Position numbers and translations under genes: made by a program
Notes under the pieces: generated by a model
Database searches by the model: none
Told to the model about the DNA's origin: nothing
Seen by the model: only the letters and a program-made list of their open reading frames with translations
Shown: positions 8,250 through 17,737 of the stretch, in pieces
Numbering within the stretch: the first letter of the stretch is position 1
How the letters are laid out: the number at the start of each line of letters is the position of its first letter
Source: Streptomyces finlayi
GTDB taxonomy: Bacteria; Actinomycetota; Actinomycetes; Streptomycetales; Streptomycetaceae
DNA length: 64,000 nt
Direction: 5' to 3'
Assembly (NCBI RefSeq): GCF_014216315.1
Contig: NZ_CP045702.1
Span: 62,001 to 126,000, forward strand

Positions 8250-8862
8250 GTGAGTCCGCGCAAGAGTGAGCGCCGTGAGCGGATGGTCCTCAGCGCCGCT
8301 GCCCTGCTGCGTGAGTACGGGGCGAGCGCGACCAGCGTGGACCGGGCAATCGCACACAGCGGGGCTCCTCGGGACTCGGTGTATCACTACTTTCCCGGCG
8401 GGCGGGCACAGCTCTTCGACAAGTCGACGGCGCCGGCGCCGGCGGGGGACTTCATCGCGGACCTGATCGACGCCTTCACGCGGGCCGATGATCCGTGGAA
8501 GCCGTCGACGCCTTCTTCGTGCTGTGGCGCGACCGACTCGTGGAGAGCGACTTCCGGGCCGGCAGCCCGATCGTGGCGGTGGCCGAAACCAACGAGGACG
8601 CACCCCAGCTCGCCCGCTCCGCCGCCGGCGTCGTCACCCGTCGGCAGGAAGCCCTCGCGGCACTGTTCGTCCCGGACTGACTCAGCAACGAGCGCAGCCG
8701 CAGGCTCGGTGCCTTGACCATCGCCGCGGTCGAAGGCGCGGTGATCATGCGCCGGGCCGAGCAGTGCACCGCCCCGATCGAGCGGCCGCGGCCGAAATCC
8801 ACGACCTGCTCCTCCACACCCTGCGCGACCGCGCCGGGACCAAGCCGCTGCCCCGGCCATAG
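8250..8862 (+). pseudogene. Decayed TetR-family regulator (two frameshifts and one stop)
   Basis: The N-terminal helix-turn-helix is intact (residues 1-60: AAALLREYGASATSVDRAIA, then DSVYHYFPGGRAQLF). The frame shifts near 8490. The second frame continues the family (SDFRAGSPIVAVAETNEDAP, then RRQEALAALFVPD) to a TGA at 8678-8680. Beyond the stop, the same frame still reads TetR-like sequence (LTIAAVEGAVIMRRAEQ), and a further shift near 8785 is needed to reach the C-terminus (AAAEIHDLLLHTLRDRAG) ending at 8862. Three independent lesions argue for real decay rather than a sequencing error. The enoyl-CoA hydratase-like gene 45 bp downstream may have been co-transcribed. Confidence 0.8.
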
Positions 8863-8907
8863 GCCCCACCCGCTTCACCCGCATCCGTCCAGCTCGAAGG
8901 AATCGCC

Positions 8908-9579
8908 ATGCCCTCGCTCGACCGTCACGACAACGTCTTCGTCCTCGACCTCGGAGACGGAGAGAACCGCTTCCACCCCGACTGGCTCGCCGCCGTCGGG
9001 GCCGCGCTCGACGAGGTGGAGAAGGCAGAAGGCCCCCGGGCTCTCGTCACCGCTGCCACCGGCAAGTTCTACTCCAACGGGCTCGACCTGGACTGGCTGT
9101 TCGCCCACGCCGACCAGCACCAGAACTACGTCGTTTCGGTCCACGCACTGTTCGCACGGATGCTGTCGCTGCCGGTCATCACCGTGGCCGCGCTGCAAGG
9201 GCACACCTTCGCCGCCGGCGCGATGTTCTCCCTCGCTCACGACTTCCGCGTCATGCGCGCCGACCGCGGCTACTGGTGTCTGCCCGAAACGGACATCAAC
9301 ATCCCCTTCACCCCCGGCATGGCCGCCCTCATCCAGTCCAGGCTGACCCCGCAGACCGCGCACAAGTCCATGCTCACCGCCCACCGTTACGGGGGGACCG
9401 ACGCCGCGGCCACCGGCATCGTCGACCAGGCGGTCACCGAGGACGCCGTACGCTCCACCGCCATCGAAATCGCCCAAGCCCAGGTGAACAAGGCCGGCGA
9501 CACCCTCGGAACCATCAAGACCCGCATGTACGCCCCGGCCCTGGCCACCCTGCGCGACACCGCCAAGCCTCTCGGCTGA
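8908..9579 (+). CDS. Enoyl-CoA hydratase/isomerase family protein
   Basis: The 223-residue protein is a crotonase-fold enzyme. The two oxyanion-hole regions are visible as VTAATGKFYSNGLDLDW (about 48-64) and LQGHTFAAGAMFSLAHDF (about 93-110). The family acts on acyl-CoA thioesters in the cytoplasm. GAAGGA 7 nt before the ATG supports the start. It is at the short end of the family and lacks the longer C-terminal helical region, resembling delta3,delta2-enoyl-CoA isomerase-like plant and actinobacterial proteins. It follows a decayed TetR gene and is followed by a perfect hairpin. Confidence 0.85.
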   Translation: MPSLDRHDNVFVLDLGDGENRFHPDWLAAVGAALDEVEKAEGPRALVTAATGKFYSNGLDLDWLFAHADQHQNYVVSVHALFARMLSLPVITVAALQGHTFAAGAMFSLAHDFRVMRADRGYWCLPETDINIPFTPGMAALIQSRLTPQTAHKSMLTAHRYGGTDAAATGIVDQAVTEDAVRSTAIEIAQAQVNKAGDTLGTIKTRMYAPALATLRDTAKPLG

Positions 9580-9603
9580 GCATGCACCTCACCGAACGCA
9601 CCA

Positions 9604-9637
9604 CCCGCACCCCGGGCGCTCACCCCCGGGGTGCGGG
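9604..9637 (+). terminator. Perfect 13-bp hairpin terminator
   Basis: CCCGCACCCCGGG (9604-9616) pairs exactly with CCCGGGGTGCGGG (9625-9637) around an 8-nt loop. It lies 25 nt after the enoyl-CoA hydratase-like gene. Confidence 0.8.
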
Positions 9638-9937
9638 CCCGCCACAGCTGACACCGCATGAGGAGACAGGGGCGAGCGTAGCGCAGCTCCTCCGAGGGCG
9701 GCCGGAGCCATTGCCGACGTCACGTTTCCGCGCACGGTATGTGTGGCAGGCCGGCGAGCAACGGCATGCCCTCCAGCGGCTGTTCCGCGCACCGGACCAC
9801 GGCAAGCCGCAGCCGAGGCACCGCTGGCGCGGGAGGCCCCCACCCATCAAAGCCCTACCGATGGCCGGGTGCGTGACCCGCTCGATCGGGCCGTGCGGGC
9901 CGTGCGGGCCGATGAGTGTTCTCGGGCTCCGGTCGGA

Positions 9938-10777
9938 TCAGCGCGTGCGCAGTCCCGCGAAGAGATCGTTCTCCGGTACGGCCGCGCCTGTGGCGTCCTT
10001 GACACGTACGAAGGTCTCCATGCCCATCAACTCGCCGAACCTCTCCTTGCCCATCTTGAGGAAGAAGATGTTCTCACCCTGACTTGCGTGAGCCGCCAGC
10101 GCATCGAACTTCTGACCGCTGAATGCGGTGGTGTCCACCCACGTGGTGATTTCGTCGTCGGGGAGTCCGATCTCGGCCATCGCGGCGGCCTCGGCAGGAT
10201 CCGGCTCCGGCATGTCCTCGTGAAACTCGCGCATGATCTCCCCGAACCGCTGCATCATCGAGCGGGGCATTGTCGTCCAGTACACCTTCGGTGTCAGCCC
10301 GGTCATCTCAAGCGCCGCCATGGTGATGCGGTTGGCCTGGATGTGGTCGGGATGGCCGTAGAAGCCGTTCTCGTCGTAGGTGACGACCACATCGGGTCGA
10401 TAGTGCCGCATGAGTTCTGCAAGTCGGGCAGCACCTTCCTCCACGGGCGTCTGCCAGAAGGATCTGGGGGCGTGGTTGCTCGGCCACCCCATCATTCCGG
10501 AGTCGGCATAGTCCAGCATCTCCAGCTCGCTGACCTTCAGGACCTCGCAACTCGCCTCGAGTTCTTGACGGCGCATCAAGGCGACAGCCGCCGGATCGTG
10601 CCCGGGATCGCCCGGCTTGGTACCTCCCGGTCCGTCACCGCAACCGCCGTCGGTACACGTCACGAGGACTGTGCGGACGCCTTCCGCCGCGTACCGCGCG
10701 AGGACCCCTCCGGTTCCGGTGGCCTCGTCGTCGGGGTGGGCGTGTACTGCCATGAGCGTCAAGGGCCGGTCAGTCAT
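9938..10777 (-). CDS. PIG-L family deacetylase (MshB/Mca-like)
   Basis: The 279-residue protein has the zinc-binding AHPDDEATG near residue 12 and the second metal histidine in GHPDHIQA near 140, both typical of LmbE/PIG-L de-N-acetylases. In actinomycetes this family includes the mycothiol enzymes MshB and Mca, and the length matches Mca. Mycothiol S-conjugate amidase or deacetylation of a sugar amine is possible but not provable here. GGAGG 9 nt before the ATG supports the start. The gene stands alone on the minus strand. Confidence 0.85.
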   Translation of the reverse strand: MTDRPLTLMAVHAHPDDEATGTGGVLARYAAEGVRTVLVTCTDGGCGDGPGGTKPGDPGHDPAAVALMRRQELEASCEVLKVSELEMLDYADSGMMGWPSNHAPRSFWQTPVEEGAARLAELMRHYRPDVVVTYDENGFYGHPDHIQANRITMAALEMTGLTPKVYWTTMPRSMMQRFGEIMREFHEDMPEPDPAEAAAMAEIGLPDDEITTWVDTTAFSGQKFDALAAHASQGENIFFLKMGKERFGELMGMETFVRVKDATGAAVPENDLFAGLRTR

Positions 10778-11251
10778 GAAACAGTCCTCCTGCAGAAATA
10801 CGTCTTGGTCCGAATACGCGGCGGGCGCACCGTGGTTCTGGAGCCCGGACCCTGGCGGGGCGAACGACCCAGTGGTCTCCGTGTTCCCCGCCACTGCGGC
10901 GCCGGTTCCTCTGTCGGTGCAACCGTGCGGGCCGGGCCGACTGTTCCCGGCACCGTCAATTGGTCTTCCGGGCGTCGAAGTTCGAGGCCAACGAGGTACA
11001 GGCGCGACCTGACGTCTCAGCGCCACGTCTGCCTCGGCGAACTGACATCATGCGCTGCGAACTCGGCGGACGGCTCCGGAAGCTGTCTCCGTGGGCAGCG
11101 ACTCGCTCGGCCCTGATGCGGACCGGCCCTGCACTGATCGGCACCCCCGTCCGTCCACTGCAGAAAAACGGCGTGATTGACGTTTGAAAGCATCGGCACG
11201 GTGCAGACGGTCCTTGACACCGTCTTTATACGACCAGGTAGGAGAGGCATT

Positions 11252-11521
11252 ATGGGGATCATTGCTTGGATCATCATCGGGTTGCTTGCGGGCCTCATCG
11301 CCAAGGCGCTCATGCCGGGCAAGGACCCGGGCGGCATCATCATCACGATGCTCATCGGTGTCGCGGGCGGTCTGCTCGGTGGCTGGCTCGGCAAGGTGGT
11401 CTTCGGCGTCGACTCCATCGACGGCTTCTTCGACCTATCCACCTGGATCGCCGCCATCGTCGGCTCGCTCATTCTGCTCGTGCTGTACCGCGTCATCACG
11501 GGCAACCGCCGCCGCGCCTGA
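11252..11521 (+). CDS. GlsB/YeaQ/YmgE-family small stress membrane protein
   Basis: The 89-residue protein has three hydrophobic segments and the glycine-rich GLLAGLIAKALMPGKDPGG pattern of the transglycosylase-associated (GlsB/YeaQ) family, which is often induced by envelope or osmotic stress. GGAGAGG just before the ATG supports the start. It is monocistronic and followed by a perfect 14-bp hairpin. No confident promoter was identified in the 220 bp upstream. Confidence 0.92.
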   Translation: MGIIAWIIIGLLAGLIAKALMPGKDPGGIIITMLIGVAGGLLGGWLGKVVFGVDSIDGFFDLSTWIAAIVGSLILLVLYRVITGNRRRA

Positions 11522-11537
11522 CCCGTACGCCCATCAC

Positions 11538-11578
11538 CGCGAAATGGCTCCGCCCTACCTGGGTGGAGCCATTTCGCG
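11538..11578 (+). terminator. Strong hairpin terminator
   Basis: CGCGAAATGGCTCC (11538-11551) pairs perfectly with GGAGCCATTTCGCG (11565-11578), with further pairing inside the loop. It starts 17 nt after the GlsB-like gene. Confidence 0.9.
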
Positions 11579-12281
11579 CACCACGAGCACTTTGCCATCG
11601 CGGTGGCCCGCGGAGAGTGCCGCGACACCGGGCGCGGACCGTGGGCGGGGACGGTCAGCCGCTTCGCGGCGGGCGTTCAGCGTCGAGCGATGAGAACAGG
11701 CCAGCGGCATGTGCCGAGCCGCGTCGAGCACTCCTCATCCGTGCTCCATCAGATGTGGTGAACTCCGCACCTCAGAAGGGCGATCCGCCCGGATGTAGCC
11801 GAACGCCGAGCAGGCCGCACTTGTCGAATGCGGAGAACCGGTCCGGGAAAGTGGCCCAGACGTGCTCGATGCGATGACGCTGGGTGTCGCGCTCGGGACC
11901 GGGGACTTCCCTGTCCTGGTGGCGCTGGAAGGTAACGCCCCGGCGGGCGGGCAGTCTGCGTGAGGTCTTGCGGTCGATGCCCACGACCCGGTCGTGGGCA
12001 GGGGGCAGGTAGGTCAGAAGCGTGCGGATCGCCAAGAGGGTGAAGGGCGACCGTGCGCGGCGCCGCCCGCCGCGCGCGCTCCTGAGCCTGGCACGAGGGA
12101 ACCGGATGGCCCCGCCCAGTTGCTGCCATCGCGCCATTGCGAGCGCGGTTCACCCTGATGCACGCGTGGCTGAGCGGCTCGTCGCGGCGCTACGCCGGTA
12201 GGACAGGGGGCGACAGCAGGTGGCCGACGGCGCTCGATCATGCCCCAGGCCGCACTTCTCTACAGGTAGCGGGAGCCCTGA
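11579..12281. other. 700-bp stretch without a confident gene
   Basis: A minus-strand frame (11772-12137, 121 codons) contains protein-like segments (VVGIDRKTSRRLPARRG, then RHRIEHVWATFPDRFSAF). I do not recognise a family, and a decayed gene is possible. The 3' part must hold the promoter of the cytochrome oxidase gene. GGGAG at 12271-12275 serves that gene as ribosome-binding site. Confidence 0.4.
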
Positions 12282-14015
12282 ATGACTGCGTCCACCACCG
12301 AGCCGCCAACTCTGGTGCCTGTCGAAGGCCGGCGGCCGGGCAGTGTCGTCATCACGTGGATGACGACAACCGATCACAAAAAGATTGGGCACCTGTACCT
12401 GGGCGCATCGTTTCTCTTCTTCATGGTCGGCGGTCTGATGGCTTTGCTGCTCCGCGCGGAGCTGGCCCGGCCCGGCATTCAGATCATCTCCAACGAGCAG
12501 TACAACCAGACGTTCACCATGCACGGCACGATCATGCTGCTGCTCTTCGCGACCCCCACGTTCGCCGGATTCGCCAACGCCATCATGCCGCTGCAGATCG
12601 GCTCGCCCGATGTGGCGTTCCCCCGGCTGAACATGCTGTCGTTCTGGCTCTTCCTCTTCGGCGGCCTGATCGTCCTCGGAAGCCTGCTGACACCACAAGG
12701 CGCGGCCGACTTCGGCTGGACCGCGTACACACCGCTCAGCGGCGGCGAGCGCACACCGCACGTCGGCGGCGACATGTGGATCATGGGTCTGGCCCTGGCC
12801 GGTTTCGGCACGATTCTCGGTTCGGTCAATTTCATCACGACGATCATCTGCATGCGCGCGCCGGGCATGACCATGTTCCGGATGCCGATCTTCACCTGGA
12901 ACATTCTTCTTACGTCCGTGCTGGTGCTTCTGGCCTTCCCCATGCTGGCCGCGGCGCTGCTGGTGCTGGAAGCAGACCGCCGCTTCGGCGCACAGGTTTT
13001 CAATCCCGAGAACGGTGGCGCACTTCTGTGGCAGCACCTGTTCTGGTTCTTCGGCCACCCCGAGGTGTACATCATCGCGCTGCCGTTCTTCGGGATCGTC
13101 ACGGAGATCCTTCCGGTGTTTTCCCGCAAACCCGTTTTCGGCTACATCGGCCTGGTGGCCGCGACGATCGCCATCGCAGGTCTCTCGGCCATCGTGTGGG
13201 CGCATCACATGTTTGCCACCGGCGCGGTACTGCTGCCCTTCTTCTCCTTCATGACCTTCCTCATCGCCGTGCCGACCGGCGTGAAGTTCTTCAACTGGAT
13301 CGGCACGATGTGGAAGGGGTCGCTGTCTTTCGAGACACCGATGCTCTGGTCGATCGGATTCCTTGTCACCTTCCTCTTCGGTGGACTGACCGGAGTCATT
13401 CTGGCCTCGCCCCCGATGGACTTCCATGTCACGGACAGTTACTTCGTCGTTGCCCATTTCCACTACGTGGTATTCGGCACCGTCGTCTTCGCAATGTTCG
13501 CCGGGTTCCATTTCTGGTGGCCGAAGATGACCGGCACCATGCTCGACGAACGGCTCGGCAAGATCCACTTCTGGACGCTGTTCGTCGGCTTCCACACCAC
13601 CTTCCTCGTCCAGCACTGGCTGGGAGCCGAGGGCATGCCCCGCCGGTATGCCGACTACCTCTCGGTCGACGGTTTCACCGCTCTGAACACCCTCAGTTCA
13701 ATCGGCGCGTTCCTTCTGGGCGTCTCGACGCTGCCGTTCCTGTACAACGTGTGGAAGACCGCGAAAACGGGCAAGCGCATCGACGTCGACGACCCTTGGG
13801 GCTTCAGCCGTTCACTGGAGTGGGCCACCTCCTGTCCCCCGCCGAGGCACAACTTCCTCACGCTTCCCAAAATCCGCTCCGAGTCCCCCGCATTCGCTCT
13901 GCACCACCCGGGAATCACCCAGCGCGACGAGGCCAGGACAGCAGGGCGGCGGGATGCCTTCGAGCCAGGTGAAGGAACCGCACACCCACTCGGCAAAGAC
14001 CGGGACGACAGCTGA
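12282..14015 (+). CDS. ctaD: Cytochrome c oxidase subunit I (aa3 type), stand-alone copy
   Basis: The 577-residue protein has about twelve hydrophobic segments and all core haem-copper motifs: MHGTIM (haem a ligand, about residue 80), WQHLFWFFGHPEVYI (CuB histidine and the tyrosine cross-linked to it, about 250), WAHHMF (CuB histidines, about 307) and VVAHFHYVVFG (haem a3 and a ligands, about 393). It would form the catalytic core that reduces O2 to water and pumps protons. Streptomyces carries the main ctaCDE genes together elsewhere. Here no subunit II, III or assembly gene is adjacent, so this is likely an additional paralogue that must borrow partners. The C-terminal 60 residues are polar and poorly conserved. 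Confidence 0.95.
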   Translation: MTASTTEPPTLVPVEGRRPGSVVITWMTTTDHKKIGHLYLGASFLFFMVGGLMALLLRAELARPGIQIISNEQYNQTFTMHGTIMLLLFATPTFAGFANAIMPLQIGSPDVAFPRLNMLSFWLFLFGGLIVLGSLLTPQGAADFGWTAYTPLSGGERTPHVGGDMWIMGLALAGFGTILGSVNFITTIICMRAPGMTMFRMPIFTWNILLTSVLVLLAFPMLAAALLVLEADRRFGAQVFNPENGGALLWQHLFWFFGHPEVYIIALPFFGIVTEILPVFSRKPVFGYIGLVAATIAIAGLSAIVWAHHMFATGAVLLPFFSFMTFLIAVPTGVKFFNWIGTMWKGSLSFETPMLWSIGFLVTFLFGGLTGVILASPPMDFHVTDSYFVVAHFHYVVFGTVVFAMFAGFHFWWPKMTGTMLDERLGKIHFWTLFVGFHTTFLVQHWLGAEGMPRRYADYLSVDGFTALNTLSSIGAFLLGVSTLPFLYNVWKTAKTGKRIDVDDPWGFSRSLEWATSCPPPRHNFLTLPKIRSESPAFALHHPGITQRDEARTAGRRDAFEPGEGTAHPLGKDRDDS

Positions 14016-15079
14016 GCACCGGCCTTCCCGCACCGCCGCCGAACCCTGCCGCAGGCTTCCGCGAGGTGGAGCGATTCCTCGCGTCGGAGGCACAGCGCTC
14101 CCGGGTCACATGGGTGGCACGCTGACGCACCATGGCGGCTTGACAGCGCTGAGAGTCGGCGAGTTACTCATGGGTGTAGAGGTCCACGAGTTGCTCGCCT
14201 TCGGGAAAGGTGCGGCTGGCCAACGTGCGCAGTCGCCGAACCCGCCACCAGCATCCGACACCATGACAACCGGCACTCCCGTACCGCCGGTCCCGGTCGC
14301 GCCCGCCGGTATGACCCGCAGGGCCAAGAGGTCCGTAGAGGTGGAGGGAATCCGCGTTCCTCGGCAGGACATCGCGCGCCTGCGCGACGCCCGGATCAGA
14401 AACGGCATCCCGGCCGCGGAGATCGACCGTGTCGTGGCCTTCCAGGACCGGTCGCACGTCCTGGTGACCGAGAGATCCAGTCCGCGGGCGAGATAATCAG
14501 GCCAGTTCCTTTTGATCACTTCCGCTTGCCGAGGTTGTCATAGATGATGCCCGTGTGATCCACCGCATCGATGCTCTGATCTCGGCCTTCGGCGTCCGAT
14601 GCTGCTGGTTGTCGCCGTTCGTGAGTACCACTCCGGGGCATCGGCCCTCTGGATCGGGGCCGGAGCCCTGATCTTCCTCAGCGCTTCGTACACGCTCGCA
14701 CGGGACGTACGGCGGCTCCGCTCGGGGCCGGCCGCCTGACGAGCAGCGTGTTGAGCGACGTTCTACGTGAGCAGGAACCGAGGCCTGGCGGCAGTCGCGA
14801 TGGTGACGCTCCTGTGTGAGGTCGGACGCCCGGGGTGCTCTTGGTGCGCGACAACGACACGGTGGAGACGACGAGCCACCTCGTGAGGTGGCCGCGTCTC
14901 GGGCAACAGCTGTACCTGGCTGGAGAGGGGCTACCAACCTCGAACCAGCGCGACAGACGCGTGATCTCGGGATGAGGAGGCTGATGAATATGGCCGCCGT
15001 CGGCCCTCATCAGCCTGCCCTTGTCCGGCCCGTGCGATAACGGAGCGCGGCCGGTCGTTCCAACGGCCAAGAGGGACTC
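14016..15079. other. About 1 kb without a confident gene; contains one membrane-protein remnant
   Basis: The only protein-like stretches are the remnant at 14599-14739, listed separately, and a plus-strand frame ending near 14495 with the segment RVPRQDIARLRDARIRNGIP, which I do not recognise. Both may be leftovers of genes deleted here. Confidence 0.4.
14599..14739 (+). pseudogene. Remnant of a small membrane protein
   Basis: A 46-codon frame encodes a hydrophobic segment (SALWIGAGALIFLSASY) followed by a basic tail (TLARDVRRLRSG). An upstream frame starting near 14557 reads VIHRIDALISAFGV and runs into it only after a frame change. This looks like the C-terminal end of a membrane protein that has lost its start. 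It has no ribosome-binding site and the family is not recognised. Confidence 0.3.
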
Positions 15080-15282
15080 ATGCCTTCCTTTTCTTCATCC
15101 GCCCAAGCCGACGTGGTCACCCAGCGCCTCGTCCTGCGGCCCTGGACCAAGAGCGAGACCGTCGCGGTCCTCGACGACACCCGGTCCCGAACTGGGCGGA
15201 GGACTTTCCCGCCGAAGGCGATCACGTGGTCGCGGGCCATTTCGGACGCGTGGTTTCCCAGCGGACCGCCGAAGAGAGCTGA
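15080..15282 (+). pseudogene. N-terminal remnant of a GNAT acetyltransferase
   Basis: The start (VVTQRLVLRPWTKSETVAVL) has the typical RimJ/RimL-type acetyltransferase opening. After a frameshift near 15190 the sequence continues as NWAEDFPAEGDHVVAGHF and stops at 15282. The rest of the domain, including the acetyl-CoA loop, is missing, because sequence belonging to a P450 remnant on the other strand begins here. Confidence 0.6.
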
Positions 15283-15525
15283 TTCGCTGGAGCGTGCGGC
15301 GGCTTGCGGGCAGGGGTGGGAGCGGCCGAGTCGGGCATCGTCGAGGAGTTGTCGCACCTCGCCGTATCCGGTGACAAGCCAGGCGTCATCGCCCACACGG
15401 GTGCGGACTCTATGGACTGCTCCCTGGGTCTGCAGCTCACGCAGTAGCGGCGGGACCTGGCACCCGGCGGGCAGATCGAGCCGGGTCGGTGGCTGTGACG
15501 TGGCGGATCGTGCCCGGCTGCGCAT
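15222..15525 (-). pseudogene. N-terminal remnant of a cytochrome P450
   Basis: About 100 codons match the N-terminus of bacterial P450s: PPLLRELQTQGAVHRVRT, then DAWLVTGYGEVRQLLDDARL and ESALFGGPLGN. The I-helix, the ExxR motif and the haem cysteine are all absent. The homology ends where the acetyltransferase remnant on the plus strand begins, so the two remnants abut or overlap at a deletion junction near 15222-15282. Confidence 0.7.
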
Positions 15526-15619
15526 GCTGGATGCGGCACTCAGTCGGAGCAGGAGTGTCACGCCCAGCAGGCCGGGTTGGTGGAGTTGTAGTCCAGATGG
15601 ACGGGACCGCCGTCGGGGA

Positions 15620-16288
15620 TCATGCGGTGGACATCTTGTCCACGGGCAGCTCGGCCAGCCGCCACTCCAGCATCCCGTCGGTCAGCCGGACGGCCTTACG
15701 GCCACGTGCGTGCAGCAACCGTACGGCGTCGTAGGCGAAAACGCAGTAGGCGCCACGGCAGTACGCGACCACCTCGGCATCATCCGGCAGCTCAGTGATG
15801 CGCTCGGTGAGCTCGTCCACGGGGATGGAGAGCGCGCCGGGGATATGACCGGCGGCGTACTCCTCGGCCGGCCGGACATCGAGGATGACCACTCCGCCCG
15901 CCTGGGCGCGCGCCAGGAGCCCCTCGCGGTCGAGTTCCTCGGCATCGTCCGTACCGAGGTACGCGGTGCGGGCGGGCTCGACGTCGGCCTGATGCGTCTG
16001 GGCGACCTGGCGTAGCAGGGCGTACAGGGCTGCGACGTCGTCGCCGGCCAGCCGGTAGTGGATGCGTACGCCGTCGCGGCGGGTAGCCACGAGCCCGGCC
16101 TGCTTCAGGGTTTGCAGATGCGCTGAGGCGGTGGTCAGGTTCAGCCCCGCCGCCTTGGCGAGCGCGTCGACGGTGCGCTCGCCCTGCGCCAGCAGATCGA
16201 GCAGTTCCAGGCGCTTTCCGCTGCTCAGCGCCTTGCCGGTGCGTGCGAAGGCATCGTACAAAGCGGCTTTGCGCTGAGGGTCTCCCAT
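15620..16288 (-). CDS. ArsR-type regulator fused to a rhodanese domain
   Basis: The 222-residue protein has an ArsR winged helix at about residues 15-95 (LSSGKRLELLDLLAQGERTV, then LNLTTASAHLQTLKQAGLV) followed by a rhodanese domain (ILDVRPAEEYAAGHIPGALS). The active-site loop YCRGAYC keeps its catalytic cysteine. Such fusions sense or handle sulfane sulfur and control persulfide or sulfide detoxification genes. GGAGG before the ATG fixes the start. It is divergent from a persulfide dioxygenase-rhodanese gene, and the 84-bp gap probably holds its operator. Confidence 0.92.
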   Translation of the reverse strand: MGDPQRKAALYDAFARTGKALSSGKRLELLDLLAQGERTVDALAKAAGLNLTTASAHLQTLKQAGLVATRRDGVRIHYRLAGDDVAALYALLRQVAQTHQADVEPARTAYLGTDDAEELDREGLLARAQAGGVVILDVRPAEEYAAGHIPGALSIPVDELTERITELPDDAEVVAYCRGAYCVFAYDAVRLLHARGRKAVRLTDGMLEWRLAELPVDKMSTA

Positions 16289-16302
16289 GACATCCTCCAC
16301 CT

Positions 16303-16318
16303 TTCCATGGAATATTGT
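16303..16318. promoter_or_regulatory. Probable ArsR operator and promoter overlap
   Basis: The perfect palindrome TTCCATGGAA (16303-16312) overlaps the AT-rich GAATATTGT, one of the few AT-rich stretches here. It lies midway between the divergent ArsR-rhodanese and CstB-like genes. Binding here would cover promoters in both directions. Confidence 0.5.
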
Positions 16319-16372
16319 AGCTAAGGGTGGGCGCTGAAGCGACCTGCACCTTCCGTGAACCTGGAGGATCCG

Positions 16373-17737
16373 ATGGGCTTCGCCAACGATCACTTGATAC
16401 CGCTGGTCGATGAGGGGCTGGGCAACAGCGCCTACCTCGTCGACCTCGGCGACGGACGGGCCCTGGCCGTTGATGCGAGCCGCGATCTACGGGCGCTGCG
16501 TGCGGCTGCCGGCCGACGGGGTCTCACAGTCGCCTTCGCCGCCGACACCCACCTGCACGCCGACTTCCTGTCCGGTGCGGTGCAGCTGGCCGCCGACGAA
16601 GGCGCCGCCGTACTCGCCTCCGCCGCCGGGAACCGTGCCTTCCCGCACACTGCGCTCGCCGATGGCGACGAGACCGATCTCGGCGGCCTGACCCTGCGCA
16701 CGCTGGCTACCCCCGGCCATACCGACGAGCACCTGTCCTTCCTGCTCCTGGAGGGCACCCGCGAGCTCGGAGTCTTCACCGGTGGTTCCCTGATCGTCGG
16801 CTCGGCCGCCCGCACGGATCTGCTCGGCGCCGACCGCGCGGAGGAGCTGGCCCGCGCCCAGTACCGCTCGCTGCGGCGCTTGGCCGAACTGCCGGACATG
16901 ACGGCCGTGTGGCCCACGCACGGCGCCGGCTCGTTCTGCTCCGCACCACCGGATGCCGAGCGGACCACCACCATCGCCACCCAGAAGCGGGCCAACCCCC
17001 TGCTCGCCGCACCGGACGCGGACACCTTCGTACGGCAGTTGCTCGGCGGCCTCGGCTCCTACCCCGCATACTTCGACCAGCTGAGCGAGGCGAACCGGCG
17101 CGGGCCCGCCATCCTCCACTCCGCCCCGCCTCTCCCGGCGCTCCCCCCGGGTCAGGTGCGCCGCCTGACCGGAGAGGGCGCCCAGATCATCGACGTACGC
17201 CCCGTCGTCGACTTCGCCGCAGGGCACATCCCCGGCGCCGTCTCCATCCCCCTGCGGGACCAGTTCGCCACCTGGCTGGGCTGGCTGCTGCCCGACGACA
17301 CCCCACTCGTGTTCGTCACCAACCCCGATCAGGACCTCGCCGAACTCACCTGGCAGGCGCTGAAGATCGGCTACGAGCGGCTGGCGGGACACCTCGGTGG
17401 TGGCATGAACGCCTGGACCGCGGGCGGCGGAGAGCAGGAACGCATCGAGCTGCTCACCGCCGACCAGGTGGCCGAGCGCCCCGTCCTCGACGTCCGCCAG
17501 CGGGCCGAACACATCGCCGGACACATTCCAGGCGCGGTCCACATCGAACTCGGCGACCTCACCGAACGCAGCGGCGAGGCGCCTCGGGGCCCCGTCGTGG
17601 CCTGCGGCCACGGCGAACGTGCCATGACCGCAGCCAGCCTCCTGCAGCGCAACGGCCACAAGCATCTCGCCGTCCTCGACGGCGGACCGGCCGACTGGTC
17701 CAAGGCCACTGGCCGCCCCCTGGAGGAGACCGCGTGA
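16373..17737 (+). CDS. CstB-like persulfide dioxygenase with two rhodanese domains
   Basis: The 454-residue protein begins with a metallo-beta-lactamase-fold dioxygenase related to ETHE1: iron ligands in THLHAD (59-64), the His in TPGHTDEH (116) and the Asp in SAARTDL (149). A first rhodanese domain follows (about 255-345) in which the usual cysteine is absent (VFVTNPDQD). A second (about 370-450) keeps CGHGER. This order, with one dead and one active rhodanese, matches Staphylococcus CstB, which turns persulfides into sulfite and thiosulfate. GGAGG 7 nt before the ATG at 16373 favours it over the upstream in-frame GTG at 16355. It is translationally coupled to the MFS gene by a GTGA overlap. 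Confidence 0.9.
   Translation: MGFANDHLIPLVDEGLGNSAYLVDLGDGRALAVDASRDLRALRAAAGRRGLTVAFAADTHLHADFLSGAVQLAADEGAAVLASAAGNRAFPHTALADGDETDLGGLTLRTLATPGHTDEHLSFLLLEGTRELGVFTGGSLIVGSAARTDLLGADRAEELARAQYRSLRRLAELPDMTAVWPTHGAGSFCSAPPDAERTTTIATQKRANPLLAAPDADTFVRQLLGGLGSYPAYFDQLSEANRRGPAILHSAPPLPALPPGQVRRLTGEGAQIIDVRPVVDFAAGHIPGAVSIPLRDQFATWLGWLLPDDTPLVFVTNPDQDLAELTWQALKIGYERLAGHLGGGMNAWTAGGGEQERIELLTADQVAERPVLDVRQRAEHIAGHIPGAVHIELGDLTERSGEAPRGPVVACGHGERAMTAASLLQRNGHKHLAVLDGGPADWSKATGRPLEETA

Noticed and set aside
12137..13972. Long frames on both strands overlapping the cytochrome oxidase gene.
   Set aside because: The oxidase frame carries all catalytic motifs; the others are Arg/His/Pro-rich and featureless.
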